In this document: piece after piece, positions 36,735 to 45,797 of the stretch
How positions within the stretch are numbered: the stretch's first letter is position 1
Layout: each line of letters opens with the position of its first letter
Source: Bulleidia sp. zg-1006
GTDB taxonomy: Bacteria; Bacillota_I; Bacilli_A; Erysipelotrichales; Erysipelotrichaceae
DNA length: 64,000 nt
NCBI RefSeq assembly: GCF_016812035.1
Contig: NZ_CP069178.1
Location: forward strand, 1,178,001 to 1,242,000
Reading direction: 5' to 3'
The notes under the pieces: generated by a model
What the model was told of the DNA's origin: nothing
Databases searched by the model: none
The model's input: the letters and a program-made list of their open reading frames with translations, nothing else
Position numbers and translations under genes: made by a program

Positions 36735-38447
36735 TTACTTTCTGTATTTTTCTATTGTCTTTTTAATCTCAGTTTCAATTTCTCTTAGGAACTCGTCCTT
36801 ACTTGCCTTTCCCTGTGCAATATCCGATAGCTTCATTTCCCATTCAGCCGTTGTCTTAGCGGACTTAAAGGCATCCTCAACAATAGTTACAAGGCTAATT
36901 CCTTTATGTGTGGCAACAAGATTTTTCTTATCTCTTTCTATAAATCCCTTAAAGATTAAGTTTTCAATAATCCCTGCTCTTGTTGCCGGAGTGCCAAGTC
37001 CTTTTCTTTCCACTTCTACACCTTTTTTTAAGGCATCATTTCCTGCAATCTCCATAGACTTTAATAGCGTATCTTCAGTAAAGTGTTTCGGAGGTTGGGT
37101 ATATCTTTCTTTAACTTCCTTACTTTCAATAGCAAGTACATCCCCTACACTTACATCCGGCAAAACTATATCTCCACTTTTTTTAGTCATATATTCTTTC
37201 AAATACTTGCTAAACCCCTCATCTTTAATAACCTTGCCGGTACTTGTAAATTCAAAGCCGTCAAATTCAGCTACAATCTTCGTTGTATTCTCGATTAACG
37301 GATAGCCCACACTTGCGTGAAGCTTATTAGAAATAAGCCTATATACCCTTGCTTCACTCTCAGGAATGCTCGATAAATCTTCAGTCATTGAGCTTACTGT
37401 AGGAATAATCGCATGATGATCCGTAACCTTTTTTGAATTAAATACCGTCTTGATACGCCCTGTATCAAAGTCGTTTTTGCCCAAAATGTTATTGACGGTA
37501 CTTGTAATCATATCTTCGGTAAGGCATCTGCTGTCTGTTCTGGGATAAGTAATCAGTTTTTTCTCGTAAAGGCTCTGTGCATAATCAAGTGTCTGCTTGG
37601 CTGAGTATCCAAAATACTTATTGCATTCCCTTTGAAGTGTTGTCAGGTCAAAAGGTAAATCAGGCTTTGTTATTTTCTCTTTCTGTATGACATCAGTTAT
37701 TTCAATCTTATCGCCCACTAAATTTAAGAGCTGCTCTGCTGCGATTTCATCATCAATTCTATCTGTTGATAGTGTAAAACCATCCATAGATAGCTCCACT
37801 GTATAGTATTTCTCTTTCTTGAAATTAGCTATCTCATCATCTCTTTTTACAATCATAGCAAGAGTCGGTGTCTGCACTCTGCCAACACTATAATTTTGCT
37901 TGTATAGGCAAGAATAGAGCCTGCTTATATTCATTCCAATAAGCCAATCCGCAATGGCTCTTGCCTGTGCCGATTCAAAGAGATTATCATAGTCCTTTCC
38001 ATCTTTTAGGTTATCAAAGCCCTCTTTAATGGCACTATCTTCCATAGATGAAATCCAAAGACGCTGCATTTTCTTTTTGCATTTAGCTTCGTTATATACA
38101 AGTCTAAATATGCTTTCTCCTTCACGACCTGCATCGCAAGCATTGATAACCGTATCAACCTCTTTGTCGTTCATCAGCTTTTTAAGGATAGCAAATTGCT
38201 TCTTAGTTGCCTTTGCCGCCTCATACTTGTATTCGCTTGGAATAATCGGTAAATCAGCCGTATTCCACTTCGCATACTTTTCATCATAGCGGTCTGGATT
38301 TGCCATCTGAATTAAGTGTCCGACACACCATGATACTTTATAGCCGTTTCCCTCATAATATCCGTCCTTTTTATTTTTCGCTCCGATAACCTTGGCAATA
38401 GATATGGCAACGCTCGGTTTTTCTGCTATCACAAGTTTATATTCCAT
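36735..38447 (-). CDS. topB: DNA topoisomerase III
   Basis: Type IA topoisomerase, 570 residues. The Toprim domain has EKPSVAISIAKVIG and the acidic DAGREGES; the active-site tyrosine is in ITYPRTDSRCL (near residue 300). There is no C-terminal zinc-ribbon extension, so it is shorter than chromosomal TopA. Topoisomerase III genes are standard in this ICE family and should decatenate or relax the element during its replication or transfer. The ATG follows CAGGAGG. The gene is isolated by terminators on both sides. Confidence 0.93.
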   Translation of the reverse strand: MEYKLVIAEKPSVAISIAKVIGAKNKKDGYYEGNGYKVSWCVGHLIQMANPDRYDEKYAKWNTADLPIIPSEYKYEAAKATKKQFAILKKLMNDKEVDTVINACDAGREGESIFRLVYNEAKCKKKMQRLWISSMEDSAIKEGFDNLKDGKDYDNLFESAQARAIADWLIGMNISRLYSCLYKQNYSVGRVQTPTLAMIVKRDDEIANFKKEKYYTVELSMDGFTLSTDRIDDEIAAEQLLNLVGDKIEITDVIQKEKITKPDLPFDLTTLQRECNKYFGYSAKQTLDYAQSLYEKKLITYPRTDSRCLTEDMITSTVNNILGKNDFDTGRIKTVFNSKKVTDHHAIIPTVSSMTEDLSSIPESEARVYRLISNKLHASVGYPLIENTTKIVAEFDGFEFTSTGKVIKDEGFSKYLKEYMTKKSGDIVLPDVSVGDVLAIESKEVKERYTQPPKHFTEDTLLKSMEIAGNDALKKGVEVERKGLGTPATRAGIIENLIFKGFIERDKKNLVATHKGISLVTIVEDAFKSAKTTAEWEMKLSDIAQGKASKDEFLREIETEIKKTIEKYRK

Positions 38448-38470
38448 GTATATTTTCCTCCTGTTTCAAT

Positions 38471-38503
38471 AAAAAAGAGCGAAAGATTTTACTCCATCGC
38501 TCT
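38471..38503 (-). terminator. Terminator between abiEii and topB
   Basis: AGAGCGA and TCGCTCT pair, followed by six T on the minus strand. Confidence 0.75.
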
Positions 38504-38510
38504 GCACTTT

Positions 38511-38539
38511 GCACCAAATATTATATTATTTTTGGTGCA
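38511..38539. repeat. Imperfect copy of the AbiE palindrome, downstream of abiEii
   Basis: GCACCAAATATTATATTATT followed by TTTGGTGCA, directly after the abiEii stop. It is nearly the same as the operator palindrome upstream of abiEi, so the module is bracketed by related palindromes. Confidence 0.75.
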
Positions 38540-39541
38540 TTATTTAATTTTGTGAATTTCTTTTTCCAGTTCAAGCACTGAATTCATCAGCTCTTCAAAA
38601 CTCGGATACTCGCCAAAGAACATCTCAGTCATATTTTTATAGTCTTCTTTAATTTCCTTTAGGCGATACTCATCAGGCATAAGTCTGATTGTTTCAGTTG
38701 TAGCTTCTTCATATTTTGCCCATTTCCTTGGATAGAATTTCTGCTTAAACTGAACAACTTTTTCAAGAAGCTCAAAGCTCTTAAATGCTCTGGCTTTATA
38801 TGGCGAATTTGCTATGCACACTAAATCATAATAGTGTCTTGCATATCTTTTAGGTATTGCAAGCTCTTCAGGTCTGTTTGCTTCATGATGAAGGATAGTT
38901 GCTTTCTCCCAGAATGTTCTTTCAGGAAGAACGGTTCTTACTTCTATAAAATCCCCATCAAAGAGCATAGGATATATTTTTTGTATATCAGGCACAATAT
39001 GAACTGCTTCCGATGGTGTCCATGCTGCCAGTGTTCCAATTTCAAGTCTTACTGCCTGCACCACATACGAAGACTTGAATGCTTTCGGATATTCAAACAG
39101 AACTGTCTGCGGATCACTTTCATCTATTCTTATATGAAACTCCTCATCAAGCATATCTCTAAAATCACTTTCTAACTGAGGAACAAATTCATTTTTTAGA
39201 AAGTCTTCCGTCTTTTGATTGGACTCTTTATTAAATTTATCTTGCTTTGTATTGGAGCGTTTTTGCCAAGGTTCATCAAAGCTATATCCGATCACTCTCC
39301 AATCAAGGATTAAATCAATATCTTCGGAAAATCTTTGAATTAAATTGAAGCATTTTGAAAGGCTTGTGCCTCCCTTAAAGGTAAAAGCTTCTTTCCACTT
39401 ACACTTAGTGAAAAGATAATTTAAAACAAAGCATACCCAATAATCTTTTTCAAGAATTACCTCATTTACACCGATTTTCAAGGAAGCATTTTTTATAACT
39501 TGCTCCAATTCATTTTTTGACATCTTTTTGTATTCAAACAT
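38540..39541 (-). CDS. abiEii: AbiEii-type nucleotidyltransferase toxin
   Basis: 333 residues, nucleotidyltransferase fold with FTFKGGTSLSKCF and, after the usual spacing, SEDIDLILDW (the GS...DxD catalytic signature), plus the downstream lysine-rich helices of the AbiEii/AbiGii family. Family toxins stop growth in phage-infected cells by acting on tRNA or other nucleic acid substrates with a nucleotide. It lies two bases after the antitoxin gene, in the usual antitoxin-toxin order. The length suits the family. Confidence 0.9.
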   Translation of the reverse strand: MFEYKKMSKNELEQVIKNASLKIGVNEVILEKDYWVCFVLNYLFTKCKWKEAFTFKGGTSLSKCFNLIQRFSEDIDLILDWRVIGYSFDEPWQKRSNTKQDKFNKESNQKTEDFLKNEFVPQLESDFRDMLDEEFHIRIDESDPQTVLFEYPKAFKSSYVVQAVRLEIGTLAAWTPSEAVHIVPDIQKIYPMLFDGDFIEVRTVLPERTFWEKATILHHEANRPEELAIPKRYARHYYDLVCIANSPYKARAFKSFELLEKVVQFKQKFYPRKWAKYEEATTETIRLMPDEYRLKEIKEDYKNMTEMFFGEYPSFEELMNSVLELEKEIHKIK

Positions 39542-39543
39542 TT

Positions 39544-40143
39544 CTACACCTCTGAAATTTTCTTAATAACGCCATATACCCAGGCACTTGTGGTTTTACT
39601 ATCCGCCAGTAGTTCCGACTTTTCTTTTTCGGATAATTTTTCCCGTAGATAATCAATCTGCTTTGAAGTGATTTTATCTTTTCCGATTGCCTTAATTGAC
39701 TGTATCACCATTGAAGTCAAGGTTGACATTTTGGAAATGTCTCCATTATTTCTACGCTTAAATTCGATTGTTGCATTACCGAAACTGAAACTGGCATATC
39801 TTCCGTCTGATATGTATGTCCACTTTGCCGGTACTTGCGTAGATAAACCTAATAAATTAAGAGCTGTATTGCCCGATGGAGCAATCGTCCAGTTATATTT
39901 TCTGGCAATGGCATTAGCAACTTCATTCACGGACGGTGCTTCATACTCTCCGATCAGTTCTATATATTTCGGCTTATAGTAGATGCCTTTCATAATACGA
40001 ATAATCTCTTTATCTTCTACAAGACGATTTAATGTACTGCGAACCGTTTCATATCCTGCAATATCAAAAAAATCGTTGGCAATGAAAACCTGATTGAACT
40101 CAAAATTTTCTATCCTGTTTAGTATTTCCTGCTTATAGTTCAC
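39544..40143 (-). CDS. abiEi: AbiEi-type antitoxin and autoregulator
   Basis: Antitoxin of about 199 residues. The N-terminal winged helix (FIANDFFDIAGYETVRSTLNRL) is followed by the AbiEi antitoxin domain (GIYYKPKY, APSGNTALNLLGLSTQVP). I chose GTG 40143, because AAAGGAGGTG stands nine bases upstream; the open frame before it runs through the promoter palindrome. AbiEi binds inverted repeats in its own promoter and silences the operon, which fits the palindrome at 40161-40192. Confidence 0.88.
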   Translation of the reverse strand: MNYKQEILNRIENFEFNQVFIANDFFDIAGYETVRSTLNRLVEDKEIIRIMKGIYYKPKYIELIGEYEAPSVNEVANAIARKYNWTIAPSGNTALNLLGLSTQVPAKWTYISDGRYASFSFGNATIEFKRRNNGDISKMSTLTSMVIQSIKAIGKDKITSKQIDYLREKLSEKEKSELLADSKTTSAWVYGVIKKISEV

Positions 40144-40160
40144 CTGATATGCCACCTCCT

Positions 40161-40200
40161 TTGCACCAAATATTATATAATATTTGGTGCAAATAGTCAA
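40161..40200 (-). promoter_or_regulatory. abiE promoter with a perfect 32-base operator palindrome
   Basis: On the minus strand TTGACT (40200-40195), a 17-base spacer and TATAAT (40177-40172). The palindrome 40161-40192 (half-site TTGCACCAAATATTAT) covers the spacer and the -10 box, so bound AbiEi would block polymerase. The -35 box is only two bases from the target duplication of the IS, but it is intact. Confidence 0.85.
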
Positions 40201-40201
40201 T

Positions 40202-40228
40202 GGCAGCAAATCTCACAACACTTTATAC
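40202..40228. repeat. Target duplication of the IS, left copy
   Basis: 27 bases starting GGCAGCAAATCTC and ending CTTTATAC, repeated exactly at 41851-41877. Confidence 0.92.
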
Positions 40229-41850
40229 TATGAATGTTCAGTGATAATGTCTTAATAGATGTTCAGTGAAAATGTCCCAATTATTGATTAAAGATAGTGA
40301 GGCATTGTTTTACATCTCTTTCTCCATTTTATTATTTTCCAGTCATTGGAGGAACAAATGAAGAGGATACGATTATCTATGAAAGAACAAGAAAAATATT
40401 TGACAATCAAAGATTTAATTGACCATCACGGCAATAAGAAACGAGCAGCTTTAAAACTCGGTGTTTCTATTCGTACAATCAATCGTTTAATTATTGTCTA
40501 TCGGAATAAAGGAAAAGCCGGTTTCGTTCACGGAAACAGAAACCGACCATCTGCTCATTGCCTCACACAAGAATTAAGCTCTCACATCATACATCTTTAT
40601 CAATCGATTTATCAAGATGCGGGCTTTAATTTTTCTCATTTTACCCAATTCTTAAGTGAAAAACATGATATCCATGTCAGTCTTTCTTCGGTTAGAAGAA
40701 TTTTAAATGAAGTAGGTATCTTCTCCCCTAATGAACACCGCTGTTCAAAAAAGAAAAGAAGTATCATGTCTTTAAAACAAACGAAACCGACTCTCACGGA
40801 TACGGAACTAAATGTGGCTGTCAATCATGAATTAAGTTTACAACTAGCTCATCCAAGAAAAGCTCGATGTAAGAATTTTGGGGAAGAAATACAAATGGAT
40901 GGCTCTATTCATAATTGGTTTGGTGAAAATAAGGCAACACTACATCTAGCGATTGATAATGCCACAGGCGTGATTGTAGGTGCTTATTTTGACAAGCAAG
41001 AAACACTTCACGGCTATTATCACTGTTTTCACCAAATCCTTTCTAACTATGGCGTACCCTATCAATTTCTTACCGATAGACGAACTGTTTTTGAGTATGA
41101 AAGACGCACGAATAAATCGGCTGAAAATGATGTCTTAACGCAATTCGGTTATGCCTGTAACACTCTTGGCGTTACCATTGAAACTTCCAGTGTTAGCCAA
41201 TACAAGGGGCAAATAGAAAGAGCGAATAGAACCTTTCAAGACCGCTTAGTTAGTGAGTTAAAAATGGAGAATATAACAACCATAGAAAAAGCCAACCAAT
41301 ATCTTATTGAAACCTTCGTACCTAATTTTAATAGGCGTTTTGCTCAAGATTATACGAAATACCCTTCGGTAATAGAAAGTAGTCCCGGCGAAGAGACAAT
41401 CAATCTAACATTATCAGTTATATGCGAAAGAAAATTCGATAATGGCTCCTGTATAAGCTATAAAAACAAATATTACCAAGCCTATAATCAAAATAATCAA
41501 TTAATCGCCTTTAAGCCTAAGACAAAAGCCTTAGTCATTAAAACCCTAAACAATACCCTATACGTAACGGTAGATGATTGTGTGTATGCTCTATTTGAAT
41601 TAGAAAAGAACAAGAAAGTCTCTGCAAATTTTGACACTAATGACACAAAAGAAAAAAAGCCGAAACAGGTACATATACCGCCAATGAGTCATCCTTGGAA
41701 AAGAGATTCATTTATTCGTCAGCAACAAAGAGCACATCAACACAAGCAATTTACACGATGATAGTAAGCTTTAAAATAGCGAGAAATCTCTAATCAAGAT
41801 TCCCCGCTTATATTACAAATTTTTTGGGACATTTTCACTGAACATTGACA
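40229..41850 (+). mobile_element. IS1202-like (ISNCY) insertion sequence
   Basis: 1622-base IS between exact 27-base direct repeats. Terminal inverted repeats of about 25 bases share AATGTTCAGTGA and AATGTC; the left end carries the motif twice (40235 and 40262, TGTTCAGTGA then TAATGTC or AAATGTC). Very long target duplications (24-29 bases) are characteristic of the IS1202 group. One transposase gene. It landed between the DUF4366 gene and the abiE promoter, disrupting neither. Confidence 0.9.
40358..41761 (+). CDS. IS1202-like transposase with integrase-type catalytic core
   Basis: 467 residues. The N-terminal helix-turn-helix (KKRAALKLGVSIRTINRL) is followed by a DDE core with EIQMDGSIHNWFG, LAIDNATGVIVGAYFD, FLTDRRTVFEY and SSVSQYKGQIERANRTFQDR, then a basic C-terminus. 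The ATG at 40358 follows GGAGG; an upstream TTG lies inside that ribosome site. The frame is intact, so the IS may be active. It is transcribed against the ICE operon. Confidence 0.9.
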   Translation: MKRIRLSMKEQEKYLTIKDLIDHHGNKKRAALKLGVSIRTINRLIIVYRNKGKAGFVHGNRNRPSAHCLTQELSSHIIHLYQSIYQDAGFNFSHFTQFLSEKHDIHVSLSSVRRILNEVGIFSPNEHRCSKKKRSIMSLKQTKPTLTDTELNVAVNHELSLQLAHPRKARCKNFGEEIQMDGSIHNWFGENKATLHLAIDNATGVIVGAYFDKQETLHGYYHCFHQILSNYGVPYQFLTDRRTVFEYERRTNKSAENDVLTQFGYACNTLGVTIETSSVSQYKGQIERANRTFQDRLVSELKMENITTIEKANQYLIETFVPNFNRRFAQDYTKYPSVIESSPGEETINLTLSVICERKFDNGSCISYKNKYYQAYNQNNQLIAFKPKTKALVIKTLNNTLYVTVDDCVYALFELEKNKKVSANFDTNDTKEKKPKQVHIPPMSHPWKRDSFIRQQQRAHQHKQFTR

Positions 41851-41877
41851 GGCAGCAAATCTCACAACACTTTATAC
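41851..41877. repeat. Target duplication of the IS, right copy
   Basis: Exact copy of 40202-40228, directly next to the stop of the DUF4366 gene. Confidence 0.92.
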
Positions 41878-41878
41878 A

Positions 41879-43411
41879 TTAAATTTCTTCTGTTTCAGAA
41901 GCTTCACTTTCCTCATACTCTTCAGCTTCTGAGAAAAAATCGTCATCTTCTTCAAGACTTTCAAGTTCCTCTTTCTCTTTCTTCTTTACAACCTTGAAAT
42001 AATATCCGCCACCTAAAGCACCTGCTACTACAAGAGCCAAAAGGATATATGTGCCTAAATCACTCTTTTCTTCTTTTTTCTCAGGCTTTACTTCTTCCTT
42101 AGTCGGCTCCTCTTTGGTAATCTCCTGTTTCGGTGTTTCTTTCTTTTCAACCATATTTAGAAGATCATCTTCAGATACTTCCGTTAAAAGCATTACATTC
42201 TCACTATCCTCATCGTGGTTGATGATTAAATGAAAGGTCTTACCATTTTTCGTTTGAAATGTAATGAACTGCCTTGCATCGGCTGAATACATATCAACTT
42301 CCTTTTCATCTCCATGATGAATCGGATAGTCCTTATTTGCATTATCCTTATTTTCTGTAACAGTTCCTCTTGCCATTGAAGGTGCTGAAGCTACTCCCTT
42401 ATTAGTATTTACAGTCTTGTTTGTACTATCCATAGATGAGTCCTGACTGTTATTATTAGCAGGAGCCTTTGGAGTCAGCTTATTAGGATAGCGAACTTCC
42501 TTTTCTTTCTCCTTTGCTTCCGTTTTGCCTGTATCTTTTGTAGTATTCCCTGAGCTTAATGCATCAGAGGAACCTTTACCGGTACTACTTACAGAAGTTT
42601 GTGGCATTTGAGGAGAAATACCAGAGCTTGTCTTAATTCCTGAAATCGGACTAATCGGTGTAACTGACTGTGATGTTACAGGAGCTTTATTTGTTTCAGA
42701 AGCCTTTTTCTCAAGCTCTTTCACCTTTTCAGTCAGCTTATCCATTTCCTTTTTCATATCTTCCGATAAGTCCTTATTTCCCTTATCCTTTTTTGCTTTC
42801 TCTTTCAGGCTGTCAATCTCATCTTCAAGGTCTTTGATTTTTTCTTTCTGCTTATCGCTTAACTTATCTTTATCCTTGATTTCGCCATTTAGTTTATCAA
42901 GTTTATTCTGAAGCTCTTTAGCCTCTTTTTCCATCTTGGAAATATCCTCTTTAGAAAGCTCCGTCTGTGTGCCTTTATCTTCAGCCTTTGGAGTTTCTGT
43001 TTGCGTACTTTCATCCTGCTTCGGCTTTTCTTCTGACTGTATCTCATTATCCTTAACTTCTATCTTTTCTACCTTACGGATAATCTCATCCTTTCCATCG
43101 CCCTTTACTTCATAAAATAGAAACTCATCAATGAATTTCATATCATCGGGGAGCATCGGAAGATCCCCGCTATCAAGAAGCTGTCCTTTTTCAGCCTTAA
43201 TCTTTTCTTCCTTAAAGACCTTTTCATCTTCAAAGATATACTTTACATTAACTTCCACTTCCGTTTGGACAGCCTCGTTTTTTGTCGAAGCTTCTGTCTT
43301 TTGCTCCTGAGCATACACAACTGTCCAAAGACCTAAAATGCAGCTAATACTTACAATTACTGCAAGTGCTGCCGTCCAAAACTTCTTATTCTTTTTCAAA
43401 CTGGTTTTCAT
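41879..43411 (-). CDS. DUF4366 (CD1107-like) surface protein of the transfer apparatus
   Basis: 510 residues. A signal peptide with basic start and hydrophobic core (ALAVIVSISCILGLWTVVYA), a small folded domain (about 45-115), a long charged coiled coil (about 140-240), a Ser/Thr/Pro-rich linker, the DUF4366 core (DARQFITFQTKNGKTFHLII), and a transmembrane segment near 460-480 followed by an acidic cytoplasmic tail. It should span the wall, and is found in this operon position throughout Tn1549-like ICEs. Function unknown; a structural role in the mating channel is likely. Overlaps the DUF4315 gene by 26 bases. Confidence 0.85.
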   Translation of the reverse strand: MKTSLKKNKKFWTAALAVIVSISCILGLWTVVYAQEQKTEASTKNEAVQTEVEVNVKYIFEDEKVFKEEKIKAEKGQLLDSGDLPMLPDDMKFIDEFLFYEVKGDGKDEIIRKVEKIEVKDNEIQSEEKPKQDESTQTETPKAEDKGTQTELSKEDISKMEKEAKELQNKLDKLNGEIKDKDKLSDKQKEKIKDLEDEIDSLKEKAKKDKGNKDLSEDMKKEMDKLTEKVKELEKKASETNKAPVTSQSVTPISPISGIKTSSGISPQMPQTSVSSTGKGSSDALSSGNTTKDTGKTEAKEKEKEVRYPNKLTPKAPANNNSQDSSMDSTNKTVNTNKGVASAPSMARGTVTENKDNANKDYPIHHGDEKEVDMYSADARQFITFQTKNGKTFHLIINHDEDSENVMLLTEVSEDDLLNMVEKKETPKQEITKEEPTKEEVKPEKKEEKSDLGTYILLALVVAGALGGGYYFKVVKKKEKEELESLEEDDDFFSEAEEYEESEASETEEI

Positions 43412-43625
43412 TTGTCTTCTCCTTTTTCATTTCAGCTTTTTGTTTATTTACCTTTGCCATCAAATCACCGATTGTGATGTTGTTCTTTCTGCAAATCGCT
43501 ATGATTTCCTCATTTTCGAGTTCTTCTTCACGAATGAATAAAGGCTCCAATTGTTCATCAATCAGAGCCTTCTTTGCTTGCAACTTTTGTATTTTGTTTT
43601 TTACGATGTATAGTTCTTTTCCCAC
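43386..43625 (-). CDS. DUF4315 family small protein
   Basis: 79 residues, highly charged coiled coil (KNKIQKLQAKKALIDEQLEP) with a short helix pair (IAICRKNNITIGDLMAKV). DUF4315 proteins sit between the hydrolase and DUF4366 genes in this ICE family; role unknown. ATG behind GAAAGGAAGG-like sequence. Confidence 0.8.
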   Translation of the reverse strand: MGKELYIVKNKIQKLQAKKALIDEQLEPLFIREEELENEEIIAICRKNNITIGDLMAKVNKQKAEMKKEKTNENQFEKE

Positions 43626-43641
43626 ATTTTTACCTTCCTTT

Positions 43642-45792
43642 CTAATGTCCTTTTACATTCGGCGGAAAACCATATCCGACAGGATGATGTTTACAAAAAG
43701 TCGCAATCCAATCGTCTAAAGTGGTTACTCTTATATGACCGATATTATCAATTACCTTTCCGTCTCCGATATAAATACCTACATGACCATAGGTAAGTCC
43801 TGCCGTGCTTCCGCTACTACTGCTTTCCACTGCAACAAGCATTCCCACTTTCAGCTTTGACCTGTCTGATGTAAAGGTATAGTTTCGATACATATCATTG
43901 GCGTTTCCTCCGATATATCCAAGTCCTGCATTTTGATAAACCTGAGATACCCACATAGCACACCAGCCGGGACCAGGTGATGGAGTAATAAAAGCGGCAT
44001 CTACAATTTTCTTTTGCACCTCGCTTGAAGCTTCGTATTCAGCACCATTACCTACACCTCCAAGAGAATTTATCAGGTCGGTGTTGCCGAATATTTCCGC
44101 CATATTTCCTTGAGCAAGGAATAAGGCTTCATAGTGTTTCAGATTATCGGGATAATCAGCAAAGACTTCCCTTATAATGCTGTCCATTTCTTTTTTATCG
44201 ATGGTTACAATGAGCTTTTTATACTCATAAGGCTCTTCATGACTTTCGGTATACTCATTTCCATCTTCATCGGTATAAGTTTCCGTAACTGTCTTATATC
44301 TGATTTCAATCTCTTCATCAAAGGAAAGCTTATACATATCATTAAAAAGCCCATCCAAAATTCCTCGAACTTCCGAGAGATTTTTAACTTCCCCAAACCT
44401 TGCTGTGATATACGATAAAAGCTCATGGACATTGTGTCCGATAAAGCCGTTCTGATTGACGATGTATTCGTCATATCCGGGATAATCACTTTCGACATTT
44501 TCGATTTTGTCGTACAAATCATTTTCAAGACCTGAGAAATACTGATTTATCCCTTTTAGCTGTTCCTCACTTGACAAATAAGAAGTCGTTAAAACGCTAC
44601 TTGTAGAGTTCACAACTCCCGACATTGCTCCGCCTGAAAACTGAATGACGAATGTTCCAAGAAAAATAATCCCAGTCAGAATAAGCAAGACACCCTTCGC
44701 CTTTTTAACAATCAGCTCCTTAGAACCTTTCAGTGTATCAAGCACACCTTTTTTAATTCTGTCTCTGATTCTTGTCTGATTATTGCCGTTTATGGCAGCT
44801 TTCATCTGCTTTCTCTTTTGGAATTTCTTATATGCCGAAGCCTTTTTATATTCATCATTCTTTTTGAGTTCCTCTTTGGCTTCCCGAAATTCAAGCTTTG
44901 ACTTTTTCTTTCGTACACGAAGGCTGTTTTCGGATAAGTCGTAGGACTTTTTCGTTCGCCTTTTATCCGAATAATTCTTAATTCCGTGAATAAGCTTAGA
45001 TGATGTATCAAGACCTTTTTCGGCAGCTTCTACACCTTTATTTTCATCACTTCCTGTAGATAAATAGCGGCTTGCCACATCACTTGCCCTTGCAACGGAT
45101 ACAGCACTTGCTCCAAGCAAAGTTTCTTTATTATGGCGGTTATAGAGTCTATTTTTCTTTGCTCTGTCTTCTACTACTTTTTTGCTACCTGAAGCCTTGG
45201 TGCTTTCTTCCGTCTTTGAAATGGTATCCTTTATTAGCCTTTTTTCAGTCTCCTTTATAGTTTTGTCTTCCGCTCCTTTTCTTGTAAAAATCTCATCAGA
45301 ATAATTTTTGCGTTTAATCGCTTTCTTCTGCTTTTCGTGAAGCTTAGACTTCTTATTCGATAAAGGCTCATAGGATATTTCACTGTCTCTAAAGTCGGTA
45401 TCATATCTGTCGGCTACACCATCTCCGTCCTGGTCTTTAGCAAGCGGATCATAAATACGGTTTTCTTTGACTTCCGTTTGATAATCCGATGTTGTTTGAA
45501 TCTCTTCATTACCAGATTTAGACCTTGTTTCATCACTTTTAAGATTTCGCTTAATGGCGTTTTTACTTTTATTACTTAGCCTTGTGTCAGAGGCTTCAGT
45601 AATTCTCTTACTTTCCTTATCGTGAAGCTTCTCATCAAATCTATTCTCATCTTTGATTATCTTATTCCTATAATCATCCCCAACCTTTCGTTTGCTGTTT
45701 GAACTATCAAATAAACCATCATTACCTGAAACGCTCGCTTCTTCCTTTGCTTTTATCCTTTCATTTAAGTCTCGCTTTCTTTTTTTGCTCAT
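43642..45792 (-). CDS. Membrane-anchored peptidoglycan hydrolase (NlpC/P60- or CHAP-type)
   Basis: 716 residues. A long, very basic cytoplasmic region (1-370), one membrane helix (VLLILTGIIFLGTFVIQF, near 370-390), an extracellular linker, and a C-terminal cysteine peptidase domain with catalytic Cys in PGWCAMWVSQVYQ and His in GHVGIYIGDGKVID. Such VirB1-like enzymes open the cell wall for the mating channel. The cytoplasmic part carries IYDPLAKDQDGDGVADRYD, an EF-hand-like acidic motif also found at the end of the giant helicase. The operon continues from VirB4, 5 bases upstream. Confidence 0.88.
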   Translation of the reverse strand: MSKKRKRDLNERIKAKEEASVSGNDGLFDSSNSKRKVGDDYRNKIIKDENRFDEKLHDKESKRITEASDTRLSNKSKNAIKRNLKSDETRSKSGNEEIQTTSDYQTEVKENRIYDPLAKDQDGDGVADRYDTDFRDSEISYEPLSNKKSKLHEKQKKAIKRKNYSDEIFTRKGAEDKTIKETEKRLIKDTISKTEESTKASGSKKVVEDRAKKNRLYNRHNKETLLGASAVSVARASDVASRYLSTGSDENKGVEAAEKGLDTSSKLIHGIKNYSDKRRTKKSYDLSENSLRVRKKKSKLEFREAKEELKKNDEYKKASAYKKFQKRKQMKAAINGNNQTRIRDRIKKGVLDTLKGSKELIVKKAKGVLLILTGIIFLGTFVIQFSGGAMSGVVNSTSSVLTTSYLSSEEQLKGINQYFSGLENDLYDKIENVESDYPGYDEYIVNQNGFIGHNVHELLSYITARFGEVKNLSEVRGILDGLFNDMYKLSFDEEIEIRYKTVTETYTDEDGNEYTESHEEPYEYKKLIVTIDKKEMDSIIREVFADYPDNLKHYEALFLAQGNMAEIFGNTDLINSLGGVGNGAEYEASSEVQKKIVDAAFITPSPGPGWCAMWVSQVYQNAGLGYIGGNANDMYRNYTFTSDRSKLKVGMLVAVESSSSGSTAGLTYGHVGIYIGDGKVIDNIGHIRVTTLDDWIATFCKHHPVGYGFPPNVKGH

Positions 45793-45797
45793 AGATA

